A model generated the notes under the pieces. That model worked only from the letters and a program-made list of their open reading frames with translations, ran no database searches and was not told the origin of the DNA. A stretch of DNA of 64,000 bases from Alsobacter soli (GTDB lineage Bacteria > Pseudomonadota > Alphaproteobacteria > Rhizobiales > Beijerinckiaceae). Both the position numbers and the translations under genes were made by a program. Positions 9,093-16,557 of the stretch are shown in pieces; the stretch's first letter is position 1; every line of letters starts with the position of its first letter. The stretch is from contig NZ_PVZS01000012.1 in the NCBI RefSeq assembly GCF_003004785.1, positions 1 to 64,000 of the forward strand. Direction: 5' to 3'.

Positions 9093-9893
9093 TCACTCCT
9101 CGTTGCTCGATGTCGGGACTTCGCCCCGGTCCACCCTCTCGGCGAACGCGGTCATTCCGCCGGACGCCAGAACCTTGGCCTGCCCCACCCAGTCTTCGCG
9201 TTCGATGCGCCCCGGGAAGGCGAGGAAATGCCCGACCCACGCGGCATGGGCCGGCGTCCACGCCGCGATCTGGTCGAAGTGCCAGACGCCAAGCTCGTGC
9301 AGCTTGGCCTCGTTTTGCCGCCCGATGCCGCGGATCCGCTTGAGATCGTCCATCTTGCCGTCGCGGGGGCCAGTCAAGCCGGCGGGCTTGTCGTCAAGGC
9401 GAGGAGCGGCGTGCGCCGCGTCGCCAGGGCCGACGTCCATGGACTCCGGCATGGCGTCCGTGGCCGGGGCGGGCAGGACAACGGCGGGCGCAACGACGCC
9501 CTCGCGCTGGGCCTCTTCGGGGCTGACCGCTGGCGCGGGCGCAGCAGGCTGCGTCCCCACCAACGCCGCCTGGGACGCCTGCGGCATGCCGGCGAGGGCC
9601 GGTTCCGCTTGCGTCGCCGGCCTGAGCGCCCATCGCAGGAGGGCGCCCAGCAGGCAGCCAAGGATGTAGAGGCCAAACAGCAGGAGGGCGACGTCGAGCG
9701 CGAGCCCGAGCCGGCCGTTCAGCAGTTGCGTCGCCGCGGCGAACAGGCCGATGGCGAACAGCACGGCCGCGGGCTTCATCCAGCCCTGCCAGAAGCCGGC
9801 CGGGCCGAGGCCGAACGTTGCGAGCCCCACCACGGCGCCGAGCAAGACGGCCAGGAGGCAGGGCAGCCAGAGGGTCACGAGAAGGTAGGTCAT
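9093..9893 (-). CDS. membrane protein with C-terminal helix-hairpin-helix-like domain
   Basis: A 266-residue protein with two to three N-terminal membrane segments (residues about 3-27, 40-57 and 64-86), a variable Ala/Pro-rich linker, and a C-terminal soluble domain beginning DDLKRIRGIGRQNEAKLHEL. The LKRIRGIG..NEAKLHELGVWHFDQIA pattern is the helix-hairpin-helix-like module found fused to various alphaproteobacterial proteins. The start at 9893 follows the stop of the OmpA-family gene by 9 bp, so both are very likely one transcript. The role is unknown; a scaffold or envelope accessory function is inference from the neighbour. Confidence 0.75.
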   Translation of the reverse strand: MTYLLVTLWLPCLLAVLLGAVVGLATFGLGPAGFWQGWMKPAAVLFAIGLFAAATQLLNGRLGLALDVALLLFGLYILGCLLGALLRWALRPATQAEPALAGMPQASQAALVGTQPAAPAPAVSPEEAQREGVVAPAVVLPAPATDAMPESMDVGPGDAAHAAPRLDDKPAGLTGPRDGKMDDLKRIRGIGRQNEAKLHELGVWHFDQIAAWTPAHAAWVGHFLAFPGRIEREDWVGQAKVLASGGMTAFAERVDRGEVPTSSNEE

Positions 9894-9902
9894 CTCAACA
9901 CC

Positions 9903-11672
9903 TCACGGCTCGCGGACTTCGATGTCGATGCGGCGGTTCTTAGCCCGGCCTTCCTCCGTGTCGTTGGAGGCGACGGGGCGCTCTTCTCCAAAGCCGGCGG
10001 CCGAGAGGCGCGCGCGGTTCACGCCGGCCTCTGCCAGCCACGCCGCAACCGCTTCGGCGCGCCGCCGGGAAAGCTCCATGTTCGCCTCGGGCGAACCGGT
10101 CGAATCCGTGTGCCCTGAGATCGTGAAGGCGGCCTCGGGGCAGCGCAGGGCGGTCCCCGCGATGGCGTCCAGGAGGCCGGCCGCGTCCGCGTCCAGGCTG
10201 GCCTTGCCTGTCTCGAAGTAGACCACCCCCTCGGCCAGCGCCGTCGCGATGAGCTGGGAGCATTCCCGGGCGGGCAACTGCGGCCCGACAGGCGCCGTGC
10301 CGACCTTGCCGCCCATGGTCCAGCCTGCGGGCAGGCCCGCCGCCGTGTGAAGCAGCGACGCGATCCGTTCGGCCGCCGCCCCATAATAGGCGCCGCCTTC
10401 GAGCGTGATGGTTCGGTCCCCCAGGGTCGCCGATCCGACCGCCAGTCGCGACAACACGGCGAGCGCCGTCCGGGCCCCGTCCGCGAACCCTTCAGGCGTG
10501 GCGCCAACCGTCATTCCGTCGGTCACAGCGTCCCCCTGGAACAGGCGCCGGGCCCAGCCCAGGATTCGCGCCCGCGTCGCCTCGTCCGGGACGGACCCGG
10601 CGAGCGCCAGCCGGCGGTCGCCCCGCGTCGCCGACCATGCGAAGGGCGGCGGCGCGATCTCCACGGCGCCCTTGGCGAGGCCTGCCGGAAGCGGTCCGTC
10701 GAGCAGCGCGAGAACCGCCGCCCGGCTCTGCTGCGAGGAGGTCTCGCCCTTCACCGAGAGCGCGCCATCCCGGATCTGGATCATCGCGGTCTTCAGGCCG
10801 GCGGCGACGCGGCCCATAAGGTCCGCGGCCGCCGCAGCGTCGAGCTTCGCCGGGGCGCCGGACCAGACGGCCGTGGCGTCCTTCAGCGCGGTCCCGGGCA
10901 TCGCGGCCGCAAGGGCCTTGAGAGCGGCGCCCTGCGCGGCCTCGGAGGGGACCGCCCCCGCGAATCGCGCAGCGGCGCCGGCCTTCTCGAGGGTGGTGAC
11001 GTAGGGGGTGAGCCGCGGCGGCGTGATTTGGCCCTTCAGGGTGAAGCCGGCAGGCGGCGACGCGAAGGCGGCTCGGACCGCGTCATACCCGGCCCGGGTG
11101 CGGGCCTGCCCGGTAATGGTGAGTGTGGAGTCGCTCAGCGCCGCTTCGCCGCGCTCCAACTGGCTCAGGACGCCGAGCGCGAAGACGCCAGCCTTGGCGA
11201 AACCCTCCGGCGCGCCGCGGGCCGCGGTAGCTGCGTCGGTGACCAGGGCCAGAGGCATCGCGGACTGGGCAGCCGCCGTGATAATCGTGCGGGATCCATC
11301 GCGCGGCACGGCTCCCGCCATCTCGAGTGAGTTGCCCGCCACGGCCGCCCGCCACAGGAAGGGGCTTGCCGACGGGGTCGTTGTCACGCCGCCATCCATG
11401 GCGCGACGCACGCCCCAGGTGGTCTCCACCACGCCGAGCGCAACCGTCGGCTCCGCCGGAGTCGGCGCCTCGCCGCCCATCCGCACGTCGCGTCCGCGGA
11501 CGCTCAGGGAGGGCCAGAGCCGACCCTCGGCGACGTGGTGATTTTGCGCGAGACTCGCTTCGGCCCGCTGCGCCACATCTTGCTCGACGCGCTTCGTGCC
11601 CAGGACGAGCGTCGCTACGGCAAGCAACGCAAGCGGCGCAAGACCAAGGCGCCACCGGGTCGGCGTGATCAT
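9903..11672 (-). CDS. OmpA-family protein with BON-like repeats
   Basis: A 589-residue protein with an N-terminal membrane anchor or signal segment (LGLAPLALLAVATLVLGTK, residues 9-27), a repetitive middle in which an alternating pattern of APPPFAWSATRGDRRLALAG-like and TLTITGQA/TITLEG-like beta segments recurs, and a C-terminal OmpA peptidoglycan-binding domain (about residues 480-589) containing FTISGHTDSTGS and ELSRRRAEAVAAWL. The repeats resemble the BON-like modules in mycobacterial ArfA-type proteins. It would tether the inner membrane or periplasmic space to the cell wall. It is the first gene of a leftward pair with the helix-hairpin-helix membrane protein. The AT-rich stretch just upstream (11717-11790) is a likely promoter region. 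Confidence 0.82.
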   Translation of the reverse strand: MITPTRWRLGLAPLALLAVATLVLGTKRVEQDVAQRAEASLAQNHHVAEGRLWPSLSVRGRDVRMGGEAPTPAEPTVALGVVETTWGVRRAMDGGVTTTPSASPFLWRAAVAGNSLEMAGAVPRDGSRTIITAAAQSAMPLALVTDAATAARGAPEGFAKAGVFALGVLSQLERGEAALSDSTLTITGQARTRAGYDAVRAAFASPPAGFTLKGQITPPRLTPYVTTLEKAGAAARFAGAVPSEAAQGAALKALAAAMPGTALKDATAVWSGAPAKLDAAAAADLMGRVAAGLKTAMIQIRDGALSVKGETSSQQSRAAVLALLDGPLPAGLAKGAVEIAPPPFAWSATRGDRRLALAGSVPDEATRARILGWARRLFQGDAVTDGMTVGATPEGFADGARTALAVLSRLAVGSATLGDRTITLEGGAYYGAAAERIASLLHTAAGLPAGWTMGGKVGTAPVGPQLPARECSQLIATALAEGVVYFETGKASLDADAAGLLDAIAGTALRCPEAAFTISGHTDSTGSPEANMELSRRRAEAVAAWLAEAGVNRARLSAAGFGEERPVASNDTEEGRAKNRRIDIEVREP

Positions 11673-11716
11673 CGAAGGGCCCCCACCCCGCCGGGCATCG
11701 GTCCGGCGGAGGGCAG

Positions 11717-11790
11717 GTTAAGGATCCCTAAAGCAACAAGCCACCAATCAAAAAGTCTGCTTTAAAAATAAATCTATCAAAAGTTGTCTC
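11717..11790. promoter_or_regulatory. AT-rich intergenic block, probable promoter of OmpA pair / end of lut operon
   Basis: About 75 bp of strikingly AT-rich sequence in a roughly 70% GC region, between the lutC stop and the OmpA-family gene, both read leftward. It contains AAAGTCTGCTTT (an inverted repeat) and, on the minus strand, TTGATA and TTGATT hexamers that could act as -35 boxes. No exact promoter can be assigned. Confidence 0.35.
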
Positions 11791-12462
11791 TCAGCCATTC
11801 ACGAGCACGATGTGCAGGCTGCGGGGCCCGTGAGCGCCCAAGAGCAGGGTCTGCTCGATGTCGGCGGAGCGGGACGGGCCGGTGATCCAGTTCACCGTCC
11901 GGGGCATCTGGCCCTTGCCGTATTCGTCCCGCAGCCGGGCCCACATGGTTTCGTAGTCGCCCACCACGTCCTTGGCAGACAGCACGACGATGGCGTAGTC
12001 GGGCAGCAGGTTGAGGGTGGAGGGGTTCTCCGGCCCGGACGTCATGGTGAGGGTGCCGGTCTCGGCCACGCCCGCGAAGGCGTGGTTGACCGCCACGAGA
12101 TCCTGGCCGTCGCTGCGCCCCTTGCTGATCTCCAGCGCGGTCTCGCCCCACGGCATGGCGGCGAGCCGCAGGTCATCGCCCATCTTGATGCGGGCGGGGA
12201 GGTTGGAGGCCCTCAGATACTCCGCAACCGCCTCCGGCACGGCCATCGGCCCGTCGACCTCGACGACGCTGGCCATGGCGGCCTCGGCCTGCGTCTTGAA
12301 CAGCTCGATCAGGCCCTCGCCGATGAGCTGGCCGCGCTGCGGGACCAGCCCCTTGGGCGCGCTCTCCAGCCGCTCCTGAACCACGTGCCGGCGCGGGGCC
12401 TCCGACCCCTTTACGCCCAGGGAGCGCCGGAGGTTGGCGAAGATCTCGTCGCGCGCGCTCAT
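11791..12462 (-). CDS. lutC: LUD-domain protein, lactate utilization subunit C
   Basis: A 223-residue LutC/YkgG (LUD) family protein, the third subunit of the LutABC L-lactate oxidation complex that converts L-lactate to pyruvate. Recognisable features are the start MSARDEIFANLRRSLGV and the conserved core VNHAFAGVAETGTLTMTSG followed by PENPSTLNLLPDYAIVVLS, ending in GPSRSADIEQTLLLGAHGPR. Its ATG at 12462 overlaps the lutB stop by 4 bp (ATGA), showing translational coupling; the longer open frame upstream is lutB read out of frame. Order lutA-lutB-lutC, leftward. The family assignment is firm; lactate as the substrate is by analogy. Confidence 0.9.
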   Translation of the reverse strand: MSARDEIFANLRRSLGVKGSEAPRRHVVQERLESAPKGLVPQRGQLIGEGLIELFKTQAEAAMASVVEVDGPMAVPEAVAEYLRASNLPARIKMGDDLRLAAMPWGETALEISKGRSDGQDLVAVNHAFAGVAETGTLTMTSGPENPSTLNLLPDYAIVVLSAKDVVGDYETMWARLRDEYGKGQMPRTVNWITGPSRSADIEQTLLLGAHGPRSLHIVLVNG

Positions 12463-13892
12463 TTCGCGCCTCCGGCCCGGCGGCTCTTCCACTGGTCCTG
12501 GAAGGTGGCGCCCTGCGGCGCCGGGAAGTCGCGGAAATCGGTCCAGCCGCCCGCCAGCGGCAGCGTCTTGAACCGACCCTTGTCGCGGCCCAGCCACGCC
12601 AGGCCGCGCATGGCGACGCTCGTCGCCAGCCGGTAGAGCCGCGGCCGCTTGGCGAAGTAGGCCCAGAAGCCCAGGCCTGACCTGAAGGTCGCCGGCTGCA
12701 GGTGCCGCTCGAATTCGCGCTCGCGCCAGTGCCGCATCAGCTTTGGCAGAGGGATGCGCACCGGGCACACGCTCTCGCAGCGCCCGCAGAAGGTGGAGGC
12801 GTTCGGTAGGTGGCCCGCCTTGTCGACGCCGATCAGCGACGGCGACAGCACCGCGCCCATGGGGCCGGGATAGACCCAGCCATACGCGTGGCCGCCGACG
12901 GCGTGGTAGACCGGGCAGTGGTTCATGCACGCGCCGCAGCGGATGCAGCGGAGCATGTCCTGGAAGGTCGTGCCCAGCATGGAGGAGCGGCCGTTGTCCA
13001 GGATGACGACGTGGTACTCCTCCGGTCCGTCCACGTCCTCCGGCCGACGGGGGCCCGTGGAGAAGGTCGTGTAGACGCTCATCTCCTGCCCGGTGGCCGA
13101 GCGCGCCAGCACGCGCAGGATCTGCGACACGTCCTCAAGCGTGGGGACCACCTTCTCGATGGAGGCGATCACGATGTGGACCTTCGGCATGGTCTGCGTC
13201 AGGTCGCCGTTGCCCTCGTTGGTCACGATGACGGACGTGCCGGTCTCCGCGATCAGGAAGTTCGCGCCCGTGATGCCCACGTCCGCCGCCAGGAAGCGGT
13301 CGCGCAGCACGCCGCGCGCCTCCGTGAGGAGTTGCACGGGCTGCGACAGGTCGCGCTGCGGGTCGAGATGGGTGTGCACGCGGCGGAAGTCGCTCTCCAC
13401 CTGCGTCGCGTTCAGGTGCACCGCAGGCGCGATGATGTGCGACGGGATCTCGCCGCGCAGCTGGATGATGTATTCGCCGAGGTCCGTCTCCACGGGTCGG
13501 ATATTCGCCGCTTCCAGGGCGGCGTTGAGCCCGATCTCCTCCGAGATCATGCTCTTGCCCTTGGTCACGGTGCGTGCGCCGACCCGCTTGCAGATATCGA
13601 GGATGGCGCGCCGCGCTTCGTCGGCCGTGCGCGCCCAGTGGACGTGGCCGCCGGCGGCCGTCACCCGGCGCTCGTACTGCTCCAGATAGAGGTCGAGATG
13701 CTGCAGGGTGTGGTTCTTGATGTCCCGCGCGCTGTCGCGCAGGGCCTCGAACTCGGGCAACTTGGCCGCGACCGCCGCACGGCGATCGATGAAGCCCTGC
13801 CGGACATTGCCCATGGCCTTCTGCAGCTGCTCGTCTTGCAGCGCGCGGTGGGCGTTGTCCTTGAACTTGGGGGAGGTGACGTGGACGGTCAT
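12459..13892 (-). CDS. lutB: LutB iron-sulfur protein (lactate utilization)
   Basis: A 477-residue LutB/YkgF protein: an N-terminal LUD domain (about 70-300, with TKGKSMISEEIGLN and NEGNGDLTQTMPKVHI) joined to a ferredoxin-like domain with two [4Fe-4S] motifs, CIRCGACMNHCPVY (around residue 310) and CGRCESVCPVRIPL (around 365), and a C-terminal DUF3390-like tail. It is the central redox subunit of the lactate-oxidising LutABC complex at the membrane. It starts 7 bp after the lutA stop and overlaps lutC by 4 bp, so the three genes form one operon. All eight cluster cysteines are present. Confidence 0.94.
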   Translation of the reverse strand: MTVHVTSPKFKDNAHRALQDEQLQKAMGNVRQGFIDRRAAVAAKLPEFEALRDSARDIKNHTLQHLDLYLEQYERRVTAAGGHVHWARTADEARRAILDICKRVGARTVTKGKSMISEEIGLNAALEAANIRPVETDLGEYIIQLRGEIPSHIIAPAVHLNATQVESDFRRVHTHLDPQRDLSQPVQLLTEARGVLRDRFLAADVGITGANFLIAETGTSVIVTNEGNGDLTQTMPKVHIVIASIEKVVPTLEDVSQILRVLARSATGQEMSVYTTFSTGPRRPEDVDGPEEYHVVILDNGRSSMLGTTFQDMLRCIRCGACMNHCPVYHAVGGHAYGWVYPGPMGAVLSPSLIGVDKAGHLPNASTFCGRCESVCPVRIPLPKLMRHWREREFERHLQPATFRSGLGFWAYFAKRPRLYRLATSVAMRGLAWLGRDKGRFKTLPLAGGWTDFRDFPAPQGATFQDQWKSRRAGGAK

Positions 13893-13899
13893 GACGGCC

Positions 13900-14703
13900 T
13901 CACTTCCCGGGCGCCGGGGCGCCGATCGGCGGCTCGTCCGTCATGCCGGCCAGCACCTCTGCGACATGGCGCACCTCAACGGGCTGGCCTTCGCGCGAGA
14001 GCTTGCCGGCCATGTTCATGAGGCAGCCGAGATCGCCCGCCAGCAGCGTGTGCGCGCCGCTCGCCACGATGTTCTCGGTCTTCTTCTCGACGATGGAGTT
14101 GGAGATCTCGCCGTATTTCACCGCGAAGGTGCCGCCGAAGCCGCAGCACACCTCGTTCTCCTTCATCTCCGTGAGGGTGAGGCCCTCCACGGTGGCCAGC
14201 AGCTGCCGCGGCTGGCGCTTGACCCCGAGCTCGCGCAGGCCCGAACAGCTGTCGTGGTAAGTGACCGTGCCGTCGAAGCGGGCGTCCACCTCGGTCACGC
14301 CCATCACGTCGACGAGGAAGCTGACGAGCTCATAGGTCTTGGCCGCCAGCGCGTCCGCCTTGCGGGCGATGTTGGGATCGCCGGCGAACAGCTCCGGATA
14401 GTGGGCCTTGATCTGCCCGGCGCAGGAGCCTGAGGGCGCCACCACGTAGTCGTAGGGCGCGAAGGCCTCGATGGCCTGCTCGGCCAGGGCGCGCGCGGTG
14501 TCGCGGTCGCCCGAGTTGAAGGCCGGCTGGCCGCAGCAGGTCTGGCGGGGAACCTCGACAACGCAGCCGGCGTCCTCGAGCAGCTTCACCGCGGCGAAGC
14601 CCACGGACGGGCGCATCAGGTCGACAAGGCAGGTGACGAACAGCCCCACGCGGGGCCGCTGCGGGCGGGCGGACGATGGCACGGCGGAAGGCGTCTCCAA
14701 CAC
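13900..14703 (-). CDS. lutA: LutA (Fe-S)-binding CCG-domain protein
   Basis: A 267-residue LutA/YkgE protein with two cysteine-rich CCG domains: VPRQTCCGQPAFNSGD near the N-terminus and NEVCCGFGGTFAVKYGEIS near the C-terminus, with VGLFVTCLVDLMRPSVG at the beginning. Such domains bind non-cubane Fe-S clusters in HdrB/GlpC/GlcF-like proteins. It is the first gene of lutABC. The start given is a GTG with AAGG about 9 bases upstream; no ATG is available near the expected N-terminus. The extra 15 or so residues before RVGLF are not conserved in character, so a start slightly downstream is possible. Confidence 0.9.
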   Translation of the reverse strand: MLETPSAVPSSARPQRPRVGLFVTCLVDLMRPSVGFAAVKLLEDAGCVVEVPRQTCCGQPAFNSGDRDTARALAEQAIEAFAPYDYVVAPSGSCAGQIKAHYPELFAGDPNIARKADALAAKTYELVSFLVDVMGVTEVDARFDGTVTYHDSCSGLRELGVKRQPRQLLATVEGLTLTEMKENEVCCGFGGTFAVKYGEISNSIVEKKTENIVASGAHTLLAGDLGCLMNMAGKLSREGQPVEVRHVAEVLAGMTDEPPIGAPAPGK

Positions 14704-14820
14704 GGGCGCGGCCTTATGGACGGCCGGCGCGCGGGAGAGTGGACCAGCGCGTCCCCCGTTTCAAGCGCGGCGCCGCGCGATGGCGCCGCAGGGCCTGCCG
14801 CACGGCGAGGCCGCTATCCC

Positions 14821-14904
14821 CGTCTTTGCGAGGAGCGCAGCGACGAAGCAATCCAGGAGCGCTTCACGGAGGCCCTGGATTGCTTCGCTTCGCTCGCAAT
14901 GACG
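14821..14904. repeat. RPE-like palindromic element, family A copy 1
   Basis: Inverted repeat: left arm CGTCTTTGCGAGGAGCGCAG followed by CGACGAAGCAATCCAGG, right arm CCTGGATTGCTTCGCTTCGC followed by TCGCAATGACG. It lies between lutA and the cytochrome c gene. The same sequence family occurs at 28895-28984 and 34016-34097. Elements of this form are common in Hyphomicrobiales intergenic regions. The rest of the 210-bp lutA-cytochrome gap shows nothing recognisable. Confidence 0.75.
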
Positions 14905-14913
14905 GAGAAAAAA

Positions 14914-15306
14914 TCAGCTCTTCTTGCCGGAGGCGTCGAACTGCTTCAGGTAGGCGATGACGTTGTCGATATCCGCCTCGTTGGGCAGGCCGGGGAAGAT
15001 CATCTTCGTGCCCGGCACCTTGGCCTTCGGGTTCTTGAGATACTCCTTGAGGGTGGCCTCGTCCCACGTCAGGCCCGAGCTCTTGTTCGCCTCGGAGTAG
15101 CTGTAGCCCTCGACCGTGCCAGCCTTGCGGCCCACGACACCGTTGAGATTCGGGCCGACGCCGTTCTTGGCGCCTTCGCCGATCTGGTGGCAAGCCTTGC
15201 ACTTCAGGAAGACCTTCTCACCCGCCGCGGCGTCCTGCGCGAAAGCGGCGCCTGCGGAGAGCGCAAGCGCGGCGCCGGCGGCGAGAATGACAGTGAACTT
15301 GGTCAT
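14914..15306 (-). CDS. small secreted c-type cytochrome (cytochrome c2/c550-like)
   Basis: A 130-residue class I cytochrome c. From ATG 15306 there is a signal peptide (TKFTVILAAGAALALSAGA, cleaved after AFA), then the haem motif CKACH (C36, C39, H40) and the distal-side segment PGTKMIFPG whose Met is the sixth ligand. Mature length of about 107 residues is typical of electron-shuttling cytochromes in the periplasm. The open frame extends upstream to 15453, but that part is not coding-like. It is leftward, in the same direction as lutABC but separated by a palindromic repeat. A role as electron acceptor for the neighbouring dehydrogenases is possible but unproven. Confidence 0.9.
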   Translation of the reverse strand: MTKFTVILAAGAALALSAGAAFAQDAAAGEKVFLKCKACHQIGEGAKNGVGPNLNGVVGRKAGTVEGYSYSEANKSSGLTWDEATLKEYLKNPKAKVPGTKMIFPGLPNEADIDNVIAYLKQFDASGKKS

Positions 15307-15456
15307 GAGCAGTTGCTCCCTGGGTCTGCGAGGCCTGAATGGCTCCATCGTGGCAATAGCACATCCAATGTGCCTGCTTGCACTGGACGTATGTCGCACC
15401 CGCCATAAGTCGCAAGCATGACGGGAGTTCCGTTCGAGGCGTTCCGCGGGCATGCG

Positions 15457-16374
15457 TCAGGCCGCGGCCAGGAACTCCAGTCCTTCGTCCCAGGGCGGCG
15501 TCGGGCCGTAGAGGTCGGCCAGGTGGTCGATGAAGGCCCGGACCTTCTGGGCGAGGTGCCGGCGCGACGGATAGACCGCGTGGATCGCCACCTTGCGGGA
15601 GCCGCCAAAGCCCGGCAGCACGCGCACCAGCTTGCCGGCTCGCAGCTCCGGTCCGACGTCCCACGTGGACCGCAGGGCGATCCCGGCGCCGCCGATCACC
15701 GATTCCCGCACCACCTCGCTGGAGTTCGTCTTGAGCGGGCTGTCCACCCGCACGGTGACGGGGCCGTCCGGCCCTTCCAGCCGCCAATGGTCGGTGTTGT
15801 GCGCAAGGAGGCGGTGCCGCGCCAGGTCGCCCAGCCGCTCCGGCCGGCCGTGCGCGGCGATATATCCCGGCGACGCGCACAGGACCCGGTGGTTCGGCGC
15901 GAGACGCCGGGCCACGAGGCTCGAGTCCTGGAGGTCGGCGATGCGCACCGCGAGGTCGAACCCGTCCCCCACGATGTCCACGAAGGCGTCCGACAGCACC
16001 AGCTCCACCGTCAGCTCGGGATGCGAGTCGAGGAACGACGTGAGGTGAGGGGCGATGTGCAGCCGCCCGAAGGAGGTCGGCGCCGACACCCGCAGGACGC
16101 CGCGCACCGCGGAGGAGCGGCGCGACACCCAGGCTTCCGCCTCCTCCACGCTCGCCAGGATGGCGACCACGCGCTCGTAGAAGCCCTGCCCGGCCTCCGT
16201 GAGGGCGATCTGGCGGGTCGTGCGCTGCAGGAGGCGGGTGCCGAGCCGCTCCTCCAGCCTGCGGATGCGCTTGGAGATCACCGCGGGCGAAAGACCCAGG
16301 CCGCGCCCGGCGCCGGACATCGAGCCCTCCGTGACCACGCGGGCGAAGATGTCGAGATCGGCGAGAGGATTCAT
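15457..16374 (-). CDS. LysR-family transcriptional regulator
   Basis: A 305-residue LysR-type regulator with an N-terminal winged HTH (NPLADLDIFARVVTEGSMSG, then LGLSPAVISKRIRRLEERLG) and a C-terminal effector-binding domain of periplasmic-binding fold (about 90-295, VRGVLRVSAPTSFGRLHIAP...). It is of the CrgA/DsdC-like LTTR subgroup that often has redox or metabolic targets. The ATG at 16374 is preferred over a GTG at 16422 because family members begin at this point. It is divergent from glcD; the intergenic region holds an AT-rich inverted repeat of LTTR-box type, suggesting that it controls glcDEF. This regulatory link is inference. Confidence 0.9.
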   Translation of the reverse strand: MNPLADLDIFARVVTEGSMSGAGRGLGLSPAVISKRIRRLEERLGTRLLQRTTRQIALTEAGQGFYERVVAILASVEEAEAWVSRRSSAVRGVLRVSAPTSFGRLHIAPHLTSFLDSHPELTVELVLSDAFVDIVGDGFDLAVRIADLQDSSLVARRLAPNHRVLCASPGYIAAHGRPERLGDLARHRLLAHNTDHWRLEGPDGPVTVRVDSPLKTNSSEVVRESVIGGAGIALRSTWDVGPELRAGKLVRVLPGFGGSRKVAIHAVYPSRRHLAQKVRAFIDHLADLYGPTPPWDEGLEFLAAA

Positions 16375-16434
16375 GGGGAGCTCGGGGCGGGATGCGGCGG
16401 ACGCCGCAGGGGATCGGTTCACAAGGGCATGGAC

Positions 16435-16454
16435 ATTTTTGCCCTGGAAGAAAT
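16435..16454. promoter_or_regulatory. candidate LysR-type operator between lysR and glcD
   Basis: The 20-bp sequence ATTTTTGCCCTGGAAGAAAT is a near-symmetric inverted repeat containing a T-N11-A core (16439 and 16451), the generic LTTR box. It sits between the divergent LysR and glcD genes. A second small inverted repeat, GCATC-N6-GATGC, is at 16471-16486. Confidence 0.35.
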
Positions 16455-16557
16455 AATCCTGATCGAAGCGGCATCCTGCAAGATGCTCCGCTCTCCGCTA
16501 AGCTGAAAATTGTCGAGCTCGAGCTGGCCATGCGCCAGAAGTCGCGCAGGAGGACCC

